DNA of 51,062 nucleotides from Pseudobacter sp. (lineage in GTDB: Bacteria; Bacteroidota; Bacteroidia; Chitinophagales; Chitinophagaceae): contig JAFIGX010000017.1 of NCBI GenBank assembly GCA_017849455.1, positions 1 to 51,062 on the forward strand. Direction: 5' to 3'. Shown piece after piece: positions 7,230 to 14,245 of the stretch. Position numbers and translations under genes: made by a program. A model generated the notes under the pieces. It did not search any database. It was given only the letters and a program-made list of their open reading frames with translations, and had not been told where the DNA came from. Every line of letters starts with the position of its first letter. Position 1 is the first letter of the stretch.

Positions 7230-9263
7230 TTAATTCACAAAAACCCAGAAGATCCCCACCCGTATCTGCAATCCCGGGTACGGGTAATTGAAGGTGGGCA
7301 CATTATTATTGACGAAACCGCCTTTCGTTGGACTGAGGGTATTGAGGTTCTCGGCCCGTACATAGGCTGTGAAAGTTTTGATGCGAAAATGCAGGTAAGC
7401 GCTGATATCCGGCATTTTCAATTTCACATTGGCAGTGTCCTGGAAATAATATTGTCCCTGCAATGGCGAATAACCAGGAGCCTTATACGAAGTGAAATAC
7501 CTGAACTCCAGCCCGAAGCTGGTATTGAGGTTCTTGAAACCTAAGTTACCATCATACCCTACCTGGTTCCTCGTGGTGAAGAGCGGCATATTCACCGGGC
7601 CATTGCCCGCCCTTTGCTGGACCACGATCCAGGTGCGCCAGTTCCAGTTCCTGTATATCCGCACCTGTTTTTCTGCCGTGATCTGCAATACATTGAAAAC
7701 ACCGGAAGCCTGGTCGGGTTTGTAAAAATCCCTGCGGTATGCCTGGTTGGTGACCAGGTAATAGCTGGCGCCTATTTTCAGCTTTTGGGAAGGCATGTCG
7801 AGCGATCCGAATATATTGGTGATATTTTCTTTCTTGAAAGTGGCCGGACTGCCCATATAAAAATTGCTGATAGGGTCAAAAACGAGCGATGGCGTGCGGT
7901 TCACGTTCTGGAATCCGAGTTGAAGGTAACCTATCCGGCGGCTGATCAATCGTTTCAGACTGATATAGGCATTGTAATTACCGGCATTGTAACCGCTCAC
8001 ATAAAAATTACCGAAGGCTTCCATATCCCATTTCTGATTGCGGGTCTTGTTGCGGTATTCGCCATGCACAAAGAAATTGTACCGGCTGGTGCTGCCGCGG
8101 GAAATATAGGTGGAATCGAACTTACCACTGATATTCTCGAACGTGGCTCCCACCTTGATGAACTGCGCGGCATTCTTCGCATCGGGGAATTGGTAGAATG
8201 AAAGATCATTGACCAGCACTTTCCAGGAATCCTGCCAAAAGATCGTATCCGGATTACTGCGTTCCAGCTTCAGGTTATAATTGCTGGCATACCATAGACT
8301 GTCTGCATAGGGGTCCCGGAAACGGTACTTATAGGTGTTATAGCTGATGGTATGCTCTATCCGTAATCTGGGGTAGAAAAGCGGGATCACTGTTGAATCC
8401 GTCACGATCGAATCTTTCTGCCCCAGGTCATACTGCTGTCGCATCATGTAGGTAGCATTGGTATAAAAACTACCGGGGTTGATATTGGTGCTGAAGAAAT
8501 TGCGGGCGCCCGGCGTGTTCAGCCCCAGTTGAGTGGGGATGGTCGACCTTTCATTGAATGCGGCACTGTCGAGATATGGTTGATCGGTCTTGATACCACC
8601 ATTCTCCCCTGCCTGCAGTTTGTTGCCCACCAGCACGAAGAAATTCTGGTATCGCTTATTCTTAGACTGGTACCAGGAATGGAACCGGTAATTGTTGTGA
8701 TTGGTATTCTGGTTCTGGAAAAATCCGGGAGAATTGATCAGCCGGTATTGAAAGCCTGCATTCCAGTTCGGGCGAATATTCTGCGTATGGGTGAGCACGA
8801 TCAACTGCTCGGACTTGGCGCCCAGCAGGTAATCGGCTTCGGAGTAGGGCCTGGTGGTATTATAGAATTTCGTTTCACTGACAGTGAAATTATAAATATC
8901 GAAGGCATGAAATCCCGGATCGAAGCCCGGCTGCATATTGGGTGTGTAGATCAGGCTGCGGGAGGCAGTGCCTAAGTTGCCGAGGGTAACATGATGCCAG
9001 GGGACCGGGAATTTCTGGGTGAAATCATAGATGGAAGAATCGAAGCCGCGCATCCGGCTCGAATCGAGATAACGGAAACGGATAGTGATGGAATCTTCGA
9101 GCCCGGTGCGGTGTGCAAAGCTGTCTGCTTTTCCACCTGCCTGGCGGCCCATCCTCCCCATGCCCTGCATACGCCGGATCACATCATCCTGGGCCATGGC
9201 GGAATGCATGAGGCCCGTGAGCAGTAAAAAGACAATAAGGATGATATTACGATTCCTCAACAC
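7230..9263 (-). CDS. Putative beta-barrel porin (PF14121-like)
   Basis: A long outer-membrane protein of about 677 residues. A signal peptide of type LRNRNIILIVFLLLTGLMHS is followed by a mature chain of strand-rich, Tyr/Asn/Phe-rich repeats and an aromatic C-terminus, LQIRVGIFWVFVN. It resembles the Bacteroidota putative porin family. No ATG precedes the signal peptide. The frame opens at a TTG (9290), but a -7-like TAATTTGG overlaps that codon, so GTG at 9263 or TTG at 9260 is the likelier start. Substrate is unknown. It runs codirectionally into the HYC_CC_PP gene 34 bp away. Confidence 0.75.
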   Translation of the reverse strand: MLRNRNIILIVFLLLTGLMHSAMAQDDVIRRMQGMGRMGRQAGGKADSFAHRTGLEDSITIRFRYLDSSRMRGFDSSIYDFTQKFPVPWHHVTLGNLGTASRSLIYTPNMQPGFDPGFHAFDIYNFTVSETKFYNTTRPYSEADYLLGAKSEQLIVLTHTQNIRPNWNAGFQYRLINSPGFFQNQNTNHNNYRFHSWYQSKNKRYQNFFVLVGNKLQAGENGGIKTDQPYLDSAAFNERSTIPTQLGLNTPGARNFFSTNINPGSFYTNATYMMRQQYDLGQKDSIVTDSTVIPLFYPRLRIEHTISYNTYKYRFRDPYADSLWYASNYNLKLERSNPDTIFWQDSWKVLVNDLSFYQFPDAKNAAQFIKVGATFENISGKFDSTYISRGSTSRYNFFVHGEYRNKTRNQKWDMEAFGNFYVSGYNAGNYNAYISLKRLISRRIGYLQLGFQNVNRTPSLVFDPISNFYMGSPATFKKENITNIFGSLDMPSQKLKIGASYYLVTNQAYRRDFYKPDQASGVFNVLQITAEKQVRIYRNWNWRTWIVVQQRAGNGPVNMPLFTTRNQVGYDGNLGFKNLNTSFGLEFRYFTSYKAPGYSPLQGQYYFQDTANVKLKMPDISAYLHFRIKTFTAYVRAENLNTLSPTKGGFVNNNVPTFNYPYPGLQIRVGIFWVFVN

Positions 9264-9357
9264 GTATTCCTTTGATTTACGAGGCGCCAAATTAGTGATT
9301 AATAATTATTTTACCGGCTGGCGCAATAACGGATTAACACAGACTTTGCATTAGTGA

Positions 9358-10179
9358 TCAGAATGAGCGGACCAGCTCCGTGAAAATGGCCGTGAGCCTG
9401 GGCTCCGCTGCTTTCGCTGCTTCGAGCACTTCCTGGTGCGTGATCACATTTTCTTCTTCCCGGATGCCCAGGTCGGTGATCACACTGATAGCAGCAACCG
9501 TTAAACCTGCATGGATGGCGGTGATCACTTCCTGCACAGTGCTCATCCCTACTGCATCAGCGCCCACCAGGTGGATCATTTTGTATTCGGCCCTGGTTTC
9601 GAACGTGGGACCTGTTACACCGAAATAAACCCCTTCCTTTATATCGATCTTCAATCCCGACGCAATTGTTTTTATACGCTGCACCATTTCCTTGTTATAA
9701 GGTTCACTCATATCGGGGAAGCGCGGGCCCAGTTCGGCATAGTTCGGGCCCAGCAGGGGGTTGACGATCGCAAAGCTGATATGGTCGGTGATCACCATCA
9801 GGTCGCCCACTTTGAAAGAGGGGTTCACGCCACCCGCTGCATTGGAGATCAGGAGTTGTTTGATGCCGAGGGATCTCATGACCCGGATGGGATAGGCCAC
9901 CTGTTCGGCAGAATAGCCTTCATAAAAATGGAACCTCCCGGCCATGGCCACGATGCGCTTGCCGGCGATCTGTCCGAAGATGAGCCTGCCATGATGCCCA
10001 TCCACAGTGGATACCGGGAAATGGGGGACCTCTTCATAAGGTATCTCTTTTTCAACCTCGATCTGCGCAGCAAAATTTCCAAGCCCGCTGCCCAATACGA
10101 TACCGGTTTCCGGATGATGGGGATATATCTGTTGCAGGAAGGCGGTAGTTTCCTGCAATTGTTGGATGATATTGGTCAT
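9358..10179 (-). CDS. punA: Purine nucleoside phosphorylase (trimeric PNP type)
   Basis: A 273-residue cytosolic enzyme of purine salvage that splits purine nucleosides with phosphate. Family motifs: VLGSGLGNF (phosphate loop, Ser31), DGHHGRLIFG, AGRFHFYEGYS (His84), NAAGGVNPSF, GPTFETRAEY (Glu194) and GMSTVQE (Met212). The residue that in human PNP is Asn243 and recognises 6-oxopurines is here Asp236 (SVITDLG). In the human enzyme Asn243Asp is known to widen activity toward adenosine, so specificity could be broader. A TATATTTG box ends 7 bases before the ATG. Divergent from sucC. Confidence 0.92.
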   Translation of the reverse strand: MTNIIQQLQETTAFLQQIYPHHPETGIVLGSGLGNFAAQIEVEKEIPYEEVPHFPVSTVDGHHGRLIFGQIAGKRIVAMAGRFHFYEGYSAEQVAYPIRVMRSLGIKQLLISNAAGGVNPSFKVGDLMVITDHISFAIVNPLLGPNYAELGPRFPDMSEPYNKEMVQRIKTIASGLKIDIKEGVYFGVTGPTFETRAEYKMIHLVGADAVGMSTVQEVITAIHAGLTVAAISVITDLGIREEENVITHQEVLEAAKAAEPRLTAIFTELVRSF

Positions 10180-10186
10180 AGATGCG

Positions 10187-10194
10187 CAAATATA
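10187..10194 (-). promoter_or_regulatory. -7 promoter box of punA
   Basis: TATATTTG on the minus strand fits TAnnTTTG and ends 7 bases before the punA ATG, which implies a leader of only a few bases. No TTTG was seen at the usual -33 distance. Confidence 0.4.
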
Positions 10195-10259
10195 GCTGTT
10201 TGTTAGTTTGACTTTTCTATTCCCTTAATCTGCCCTATTTTCGCCAAAAATTTTCCCGC

Positions 10260-11471
10260 ATGAATCTCCACGAGTACCAGGCGAAAGAATTACTGAAAAA
10301 ATACAATGTTCCTGTACAGGAAGGCATTCCGGTCGACAGGGCAGATGCGGCTGAAGAAGCCTACAAGAATCTGAAAGTGCAGTTCGGCAATAATTTCGCC
10401 GTGGTAAAGGCGCAGATCCATGCCGGCGGCCGTGGTAAAGGCAAGATCAAGGGTACCGAGCAACGTGGCGTGGCCGTTGGAAAAAATGCTGAAGAGATCA
10501 AACAGATCGCTTCCAATATCCTGGGAGGCACACTGGTCACTATCCAGACAGGGCCTGCCGGAAAAGTGGTGAACAAGATATTGGTGGCGCAGGATGTTTA
10601 TTATCCCGGCCCCAATCCTACCAAAGAATTTTATCTCTCCATCCTGCTCGACCGCGCCAAAGGTCAGAATGTGATCATGTACAGCACCGAAGGCGGTGTG
10701 AACATCGAAGATGTGGCCCATGACACACCGGAAAAGATCTTCAAGGAATGGGTACATCCCAGTGGTGGACTGCTCCCCTTCCAGGCAAGGAAGATCGCTT
10801 TCAACCTCGGACTGAAAGGCGAAGCGTTCAAGAATTGCGTGAAGTTCGTTACCAGCTTATACAATGCTTATGTAGGGCTCGATTGCAGCATGCTCGAGAT
10901 CAATCCGCTGTTCAAAACGTCCGACGAGAAGATCATTGCCGTGGATTGCAAGCTGAACCTCGACGATAATGCGCTCATGCGCCATCCCGACCTGGAAGCC
11001 CTGCGCGATATCAGCGAAGAAGACCCTACCGAAGTGGAGGCAGGAAAATACAACCTCAATTTCGTGAAGCTGGATGGTAATGTGGGCTGTATGGTGAATG
11101 GGGCCGGACTGGCCATGGCCACTATGGACATGATCAAACTCAGCGGTGGTGAACCTGCCAATTTCCTCGATGTAGGCGGTACGGCCAATGCACAGACCGT
11201 GGAAGCAGGTTTCCGCATTATCCTGAAAGATCCCAATGTAAAAGCCATTCTCATCAATATCTTCGGTGGTATCGTTCGCTGCGACCGTGTGGCGCAGGGC
11301 GTGATCGATGCCTATAAGTCGATCGGCAATATTAAAGTGCCGATCATCGTACGCCTCCAGGGCACCAATGCAGAAGAAGCCAAAAAGCTGATCGAAGAGA
11401 GCGGGCTGAAAGTACAGTCTGCCATCCTGCTCAGTGAAGCGGCCGCATTGGTGAAGAAGGCTGTAGCCTGA
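10260..11471 (+). CDS. sucC: Succinate-CoA ligase, beta subunit
   Basis: A 403-residue TCA-cycle protein: succinyl-CoA + ADP (or GDP) + Pi to succinate + CoA + ATP (or GTP), working with SucD. The N-terminal ATP-grasp part starts MNLHEYQAKELLKKY and has HAGGRGKGKIKG. The C-terminal CoA-ligase part has EINPLFKT and the phosphate-contact loop NIFGGIVRCD. Normal length. sucD is not adjacent, as often in Bacteroidota. A TTTGAC/TATTTTCG pair upstream may be its promoter. The gene ends in a strong hairpin at 11497-11528. Confidence 0.96.
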   Translation: MNLHEYQAKELLKKYNVPVQEGIPVDRADAAEEAYKNLKVQFGNNFAVVKAQIHAGGRGKGKIKGTEQRGVAVGKNAEEIKQIASNILGGTLVTIQTGPAGKVVNKILVAQDVYYPGPNPTKEFYLSILLDRAKGQNVIMYSTEGGVNIEDVAHDTPEKIFKEWVHPSGGLLPFQARKIAFNLGLKGEAFKNCVKFVTSLYNAYVGLDCSMLEINPLFKTSDEKIIAVDCKLNLDDNALMRHPDLEALRDISEEDPTEVEAGKYNLNFVKLDGNVGCMVNGAGLAMATMDMIKLSGGEPANFLDVGGTANAQTVEAGFRIILKDPNVKAILINIFGGIVRCDRVAQGVIDAYKSIGNIKVPIIVRLQGTNAEEAKKLIEESGLKVQSAILLSEAAALVKKAVA

Positions 11472-11496
11472 GAAAATAATAATACTATAATAGCAC

Positions 11497-11528
11497 GATG
11501 AACCCCGCTCCAAGGAACGGGGTTCATC
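11497..11528. terminator. Bidirectional terminator hairpin after sucC
   Basis: GATGAACCCCG (11497-11507) pairs perfectly with CGGGGTTCATC (11518-11528) across a 10-base loop, followed by ATTTT. It lies between the convergent sucC and the exported-protein gene, 26 bases after the sucC stop. Confidence 0.85.
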
Positions 11529-11536
11529 ATTTTCAG

Positions 11537-12049
11537 TCAGTCTTTCGCCTCAGCCAATTCCCGCTTCATCCACCCGATCATTTTCATGGTATAGCTATGG
11601 ATGCCGCCGAGCAGCCTTTCATACTCCGCATTGCTCAGATGAGCAGGTTTTTCCTCCAGTGAGTACATCCCTGTTCTTTCAGTGGGCCTTCCCTGGAACT
11701 CATGGATCAAATACTCATATCCATTATCAGTGGTGAGGATATCGTATTGCAGGTTGATGGGGATATTCTGGTAGAGGAGCCCACGCTTCAGCCGGATCTG
11801 AATATATCCAATGCCTGTGGTGAGCGTACCTGCGGGTTGCTGGCTGCTATATACCGTGTCCCAGTGCACAAGGAACGGCTGCCTGTAAAAATTGCGGACC
11901 CTTTCGGGGAGGGAGCCAGAGATGGCCTTATCGGCCGGGATGGTCTGCCGGTATTCAAAATGGCCGGCAGCATTGCGCGGTATCTGTGCCGCGGCCTGCA
12001 TGGAGATGATGAGCAATATCCAGCAAAAGGGATGTTTTGTCTGAACCAT
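11537..12049 (-). CDS. Exported protein of unknown function
   Basis: A 170-residue protein with signal peptide ending MQAAAQ, then a region with WDTVYSSQQPAGTLTTGIGYIQI and a basic/acidic helical C-terminus. It has no Cys pairs and no membrane segment after the signal. No family is recognised. The start codon and the first codons lie inside the left arm of a 160-bp palindromic element, so an inserted repeat has supplied the present translation start and probably its leader. The signal peptide is intact, which argues that the gene is functional. Confidence 0.6.
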   Translation of the reverse strand: MVQTKHPFCWILLIISMQAAAQIPRNAAGHFEYRQTIPADKAISGSLPERVRNFYRQPFLVHWDTVYSSQQPAGTLTTGIGYIQIRLKRGLLYQNIPINLQYDILTTDNGYEYLIHEFQGRPTERTGMYSLEEKPAHLSNAEYERLLGGIHSYTMKMIGWMKRELAEAKD

Positions 12050-12196
12050 GATTTAAAGGATTTTATGGATTGGGAGGAAAATTCGCCGGGTGAATAAATT
12101 TTTTTAGATAAATATTTTTATTAAAATGGTGTATCCCCAATCTTCAACGACCTTTCCTCCCAATCCATAAAATCCTTTAAATCATGGTTCAGACAA
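12037..12196. repeat. Long palindromic element with 9-bp units (44-bp perfect arms)
   Basis: Positions 12037-12080 and 12153-12196 are perfect reverse complements over 44 bp, around a 72-base AT-rich spacer. Each arm has an internal 9-bp period of the form GATTNNNNG: 12050-12058, 12059-12067 and 12068-12076, then a decayed unit. The left arm covers the start codon of the exported-protein gene; the right arm ends exactly before the stop codon of the SprT-like gene (12197). No transposase frame or target-site duplication was seen. Confidence 0.93.
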
Positions 12197-12832
12197 CTAA
12201 CCCGTTCTTTTGATGGAATATTCTTTCACTTCATAGATGGGACTGAACAGGTATATCTTCCCCGTGCTGACCTCGATGCATTGATAACGCTTCCGCAGTT
12301 TTTTCCCCTTTTTGAAGATCCTCCCCTCCCCGATATCGAATAGCTGGCCTTCGGGCAATTGTTCTACCATCACGAGGCCGTTACCGGATTGATCATATCT
12401 TTTCAGGATGCGCATCAACCCCTCATCGGCGCAACTGCTGGCCGGGAGATCGTGCATGGATTGCTGCAAGGCGTTCTCTATATCTGCCGGGAAAATATGA
12501 TGTACAATAAAATCCTGTAACAGGGAAGCATATACGCCCTTCCATTCCTTGCCATGTGCCTGTACCCTGTTCCCATATTTCATGAAAGTGACCAGGTGGG
12601 CCAGTTCATGGATCAGGGTGATCAGGAAGGAATATTGATTGAGATTGCCGTTGATACTGATCCGATGGGTTTTATAGAGAGTGGCGTGGCGGTAATCGCC
12701 CAGTATGCTCTTACGTTGGCGGGTGATGGTGAGATGGACTTTGTAATGGTTCAGGTATTCCAGCACCCTGGGTGCTGAACCGGCCGGGATGAACCGGCTG
12801 AGATGATCCAATGGGGCTTCCCTTTTAGACAT
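12197..12832 (-). CDS. SprT-like zinc metalloprotease domain protein
   Basis: A 211-residue cytosolic protein. The zinc motif HELAH (His75, Glu76, His79) is followed by a third ligand candidate, His93 in QAHGKEW, the pattern of SprT/Spartan domains. The C-terminal part (about 160-205) has DIGEGRIFKKGKKLRKRYQCIE, a zinc-ribbon-like strand region that has lost its Cys pairs. SprT proteins in other lineages act on DNA-protein crosslinks; that role here is only an analogy. It overlaps the upstream membrane-protein gene by 8 bp, so the two are co-transcribed. Confidence 0.85.
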   Translation of the reverse strand: MSKREAPLDHLSRFIPAGSAPRVLEYLNHYKVHLTITRQRKSILGDYRHATLYKTHRISINGNLNQYSFLITLIHELAHLVTFMKYGNRVQAHGKEWKGVYASLLQDFIVHHIFPADIENALQQSMHDLPASSCADEGLMRILKRYDQSGNGLVMVEQLPEGQLFDIGEGRIFKKGKKLRKRYQCIEVSTGKIYLFSPIYEVKEYSIKRTG

Positions 12833-13229
12833 TCTTTTGCTGCTTGCTGAGTTTCAACAGGACCGATACTTCTGCAAAAGTATAGAGGAAATACAGGAAC
12901 ATACACATATAAATAGCCCCTTTGCTCACATCTTTTTTTACACTGAAAATATAGATGAAAGCCGCCAGCAGGCAGATCATGAGTTTGGCGAACATGCCAC
13001 CATAGACCATCCTGAGAAAAGCCTGGTTATTCCTGTTGCGGATGCCTTTTTGGTACAGGTAAAATGAAATAAGGGTGGCCGTGAAAAGGATCAGGTTGCC
13101 ACCGATACATACATTGGTATCGATCCCCCAGCTATCCAACCGGGAACGCAGGGCAATAAATAGCCCGTTGGTGATCACGAACAGGATGGTCAGGGGAAGA
13201 AAGGTCCGGGAAGCTGATATATTTTCCAT
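12825..13229 (-). CDS. Four-helix integral membrane protein
   Basis: A 134-residue protein with four predicted membrane helices (about residues 8-26, 40-56, 78-96 and 104-125). The start MENISASR is preferred to an ATG 12 codons upstream, which would overlap the bactofilin stop. The topology resembles the small ATP-synthase-associated membrane proteins that follow bactofilin genes in many Bacteroidota, but no ATP synthase genes are present here. Downstream it overlaps the SprT-like gene. Confidence 0.65.
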   Translation of the reverse strand: MENISASRTFLPLTILFVITNGLFIALRSRLDSWGIDTNVCIGGNLILFTATLISFYLYQKGIRNRNNQAFLRMVYGGMFAKLMICLLAAFIYIFSVKKDVSKGAIYMCMFLYFLYTFAEVSVLLKLSKQQKNV

Positions 13230-13261
13230 GCCGCAAAGGTAAGCATGAAATGGAATAACAT

Positions 13262-13705
13262 TCAAGCTCCCGCCACCACGAACTTCTCCGTTTTCTTATC
13301 CGCCAGGCTATTGCCGGTATTGGCAGAAAGGTTGTTCTCACTATTATTCATGTGGCACTGGCCGTTGAAGTTGGCGCTGGGCTCTATTTGCAGCTTGCCG
13401 GCATGGATATTTCCATTCACCTGGCAACCGCCTTTGAGTTGTAATAGTTCCTTTACACGGATGGTGCCCGTCACTTTACCCATGATATCTGCCTGCTGGC
13501 CACCTACATCGCCATTGACAACTCCATTGGAGCCTATGACCACTTTGGCGGTGCATTGAATATTTCCCTGTAAAGTGCCGTCGATGCGGATATCACCGTT
13601 ACTCGTGATATCGCCTTTGAGGGTAGTGCCTGCTGCAATGATGCTGGCGCCGCTGGGAGTAGGAGCTTCGTGCGTGGTTTCGGATTTGGATTTGTTGTTG
13701 AACAT
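13262..13705 (-). CDS. Bactofilin (polymer-forming cytoskeletal protein)
   Basis: A 147-residue bactofilin. After a disordered N-terminus, residues about 25-120 form the right-handed beta-helix, with the family pattern GTTLKGDITSNGDIRIDGTL and GxxxGDVGGQQADIMGKV. Bactofilins assemble into filaments at the inner membrane and often guide cell-wall enzymes. The next gene upstream (11 bp away) is an M23-peptidase-like stalk protein, the usual partner of bactofilin, but without its enzyme domain. Confidence 0.9.
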   Translation of the reverse strand: MFNNKSKSETTHEAPTPSGASIIAAGTTLKGDITSNGDIRIDGTLQGNIQCTAKVVIGSNGVVNGDVGGQQADIMGKVTGTIRVKELLQLKGGCQVNGNIHAGKLQIEPSANFNGQCHMNNSENNLSANTGNSLADKKTEKFVVAGA

Positions 13706-13716
13706 ATGATATGGTT

Positions 13717-14112
13717 TTAATCATCGATCGTTTCAGGCTTCGGAATATCCAGGGCAGTTGTATCCAGTTTCACGGTCACATTGCCCTGCAATACGCTCTT
13801 CACATTGTCGAGATACTTGTCTTTGTATTTCATCACCTGTTCCAGGCTGTCTGTCCGCATTTTCAACTCCCTCAACTCCCGTGTGGCATTCACATCACCA
13901 TATCCGGGAATATACATACGCAAAGGGGTGAAAACGATCAGCGCCACTGTAAGGCCAGTCAACAGCACAAAAATTGTGCTAAGTCCGATATACACACTCA
14001 ACCTCGATAATTTGAATGTCACCACTTCCTCATAGGTATCGTCATTCATTACCACCAGGCGGTACCTGTTCTGTAATCGCTTCAGGGTTGAATTGGCGTC
14101 GAATTTAGCCAT
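13717..14112 (-). CDS. M23-peptidase-like membrane stalk protein lacking the peptidase domain
   Basis: A 131-residue inner-membrane protein: cytosolic N-terminus with RLQNRYRLVVMNDDTYEE, one membrane helix (about 41-62), IPGYGD, then a short coiled coil. This matches, from memory, the N-terminal part of Bacteroidota M23 endopeptidases encoded next to bactofilin, which continue for about 150 residues with the LytM domain. Here the frame stops at a clean TAA, and no M23 motif (HxxxD, HxH) follows in any frame before bactofilin. It may be a bactofilin membrane anchor that now works without its own hydrolase. Confidence 0.65.
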   Translation of the reverse strand: MAKFDANSTLKRLQNRYRLVVMNDDTYEEVVTFKLSRLSVYIGLSTIFVLLTGLTVALIVFTPLRMYIPGYGDVNATRELRELKMRTDSLEQVMKYKDKYLDNVKSVLQGNVTVKLDTTALDIPKPETIDD

Positions 14113-14245
14113 ATTGCTTTTTCTGTTGTTTAAAGGTAATAAGTTAGGCTGAATTCCCTGCTACTGCGTGAACAAAAAAAATTAGCGCTATCTTTAAAAT
14201 AATTTTATTGAATATCAGTTATTAATAGTTCAGTTAGGGAAGCAA

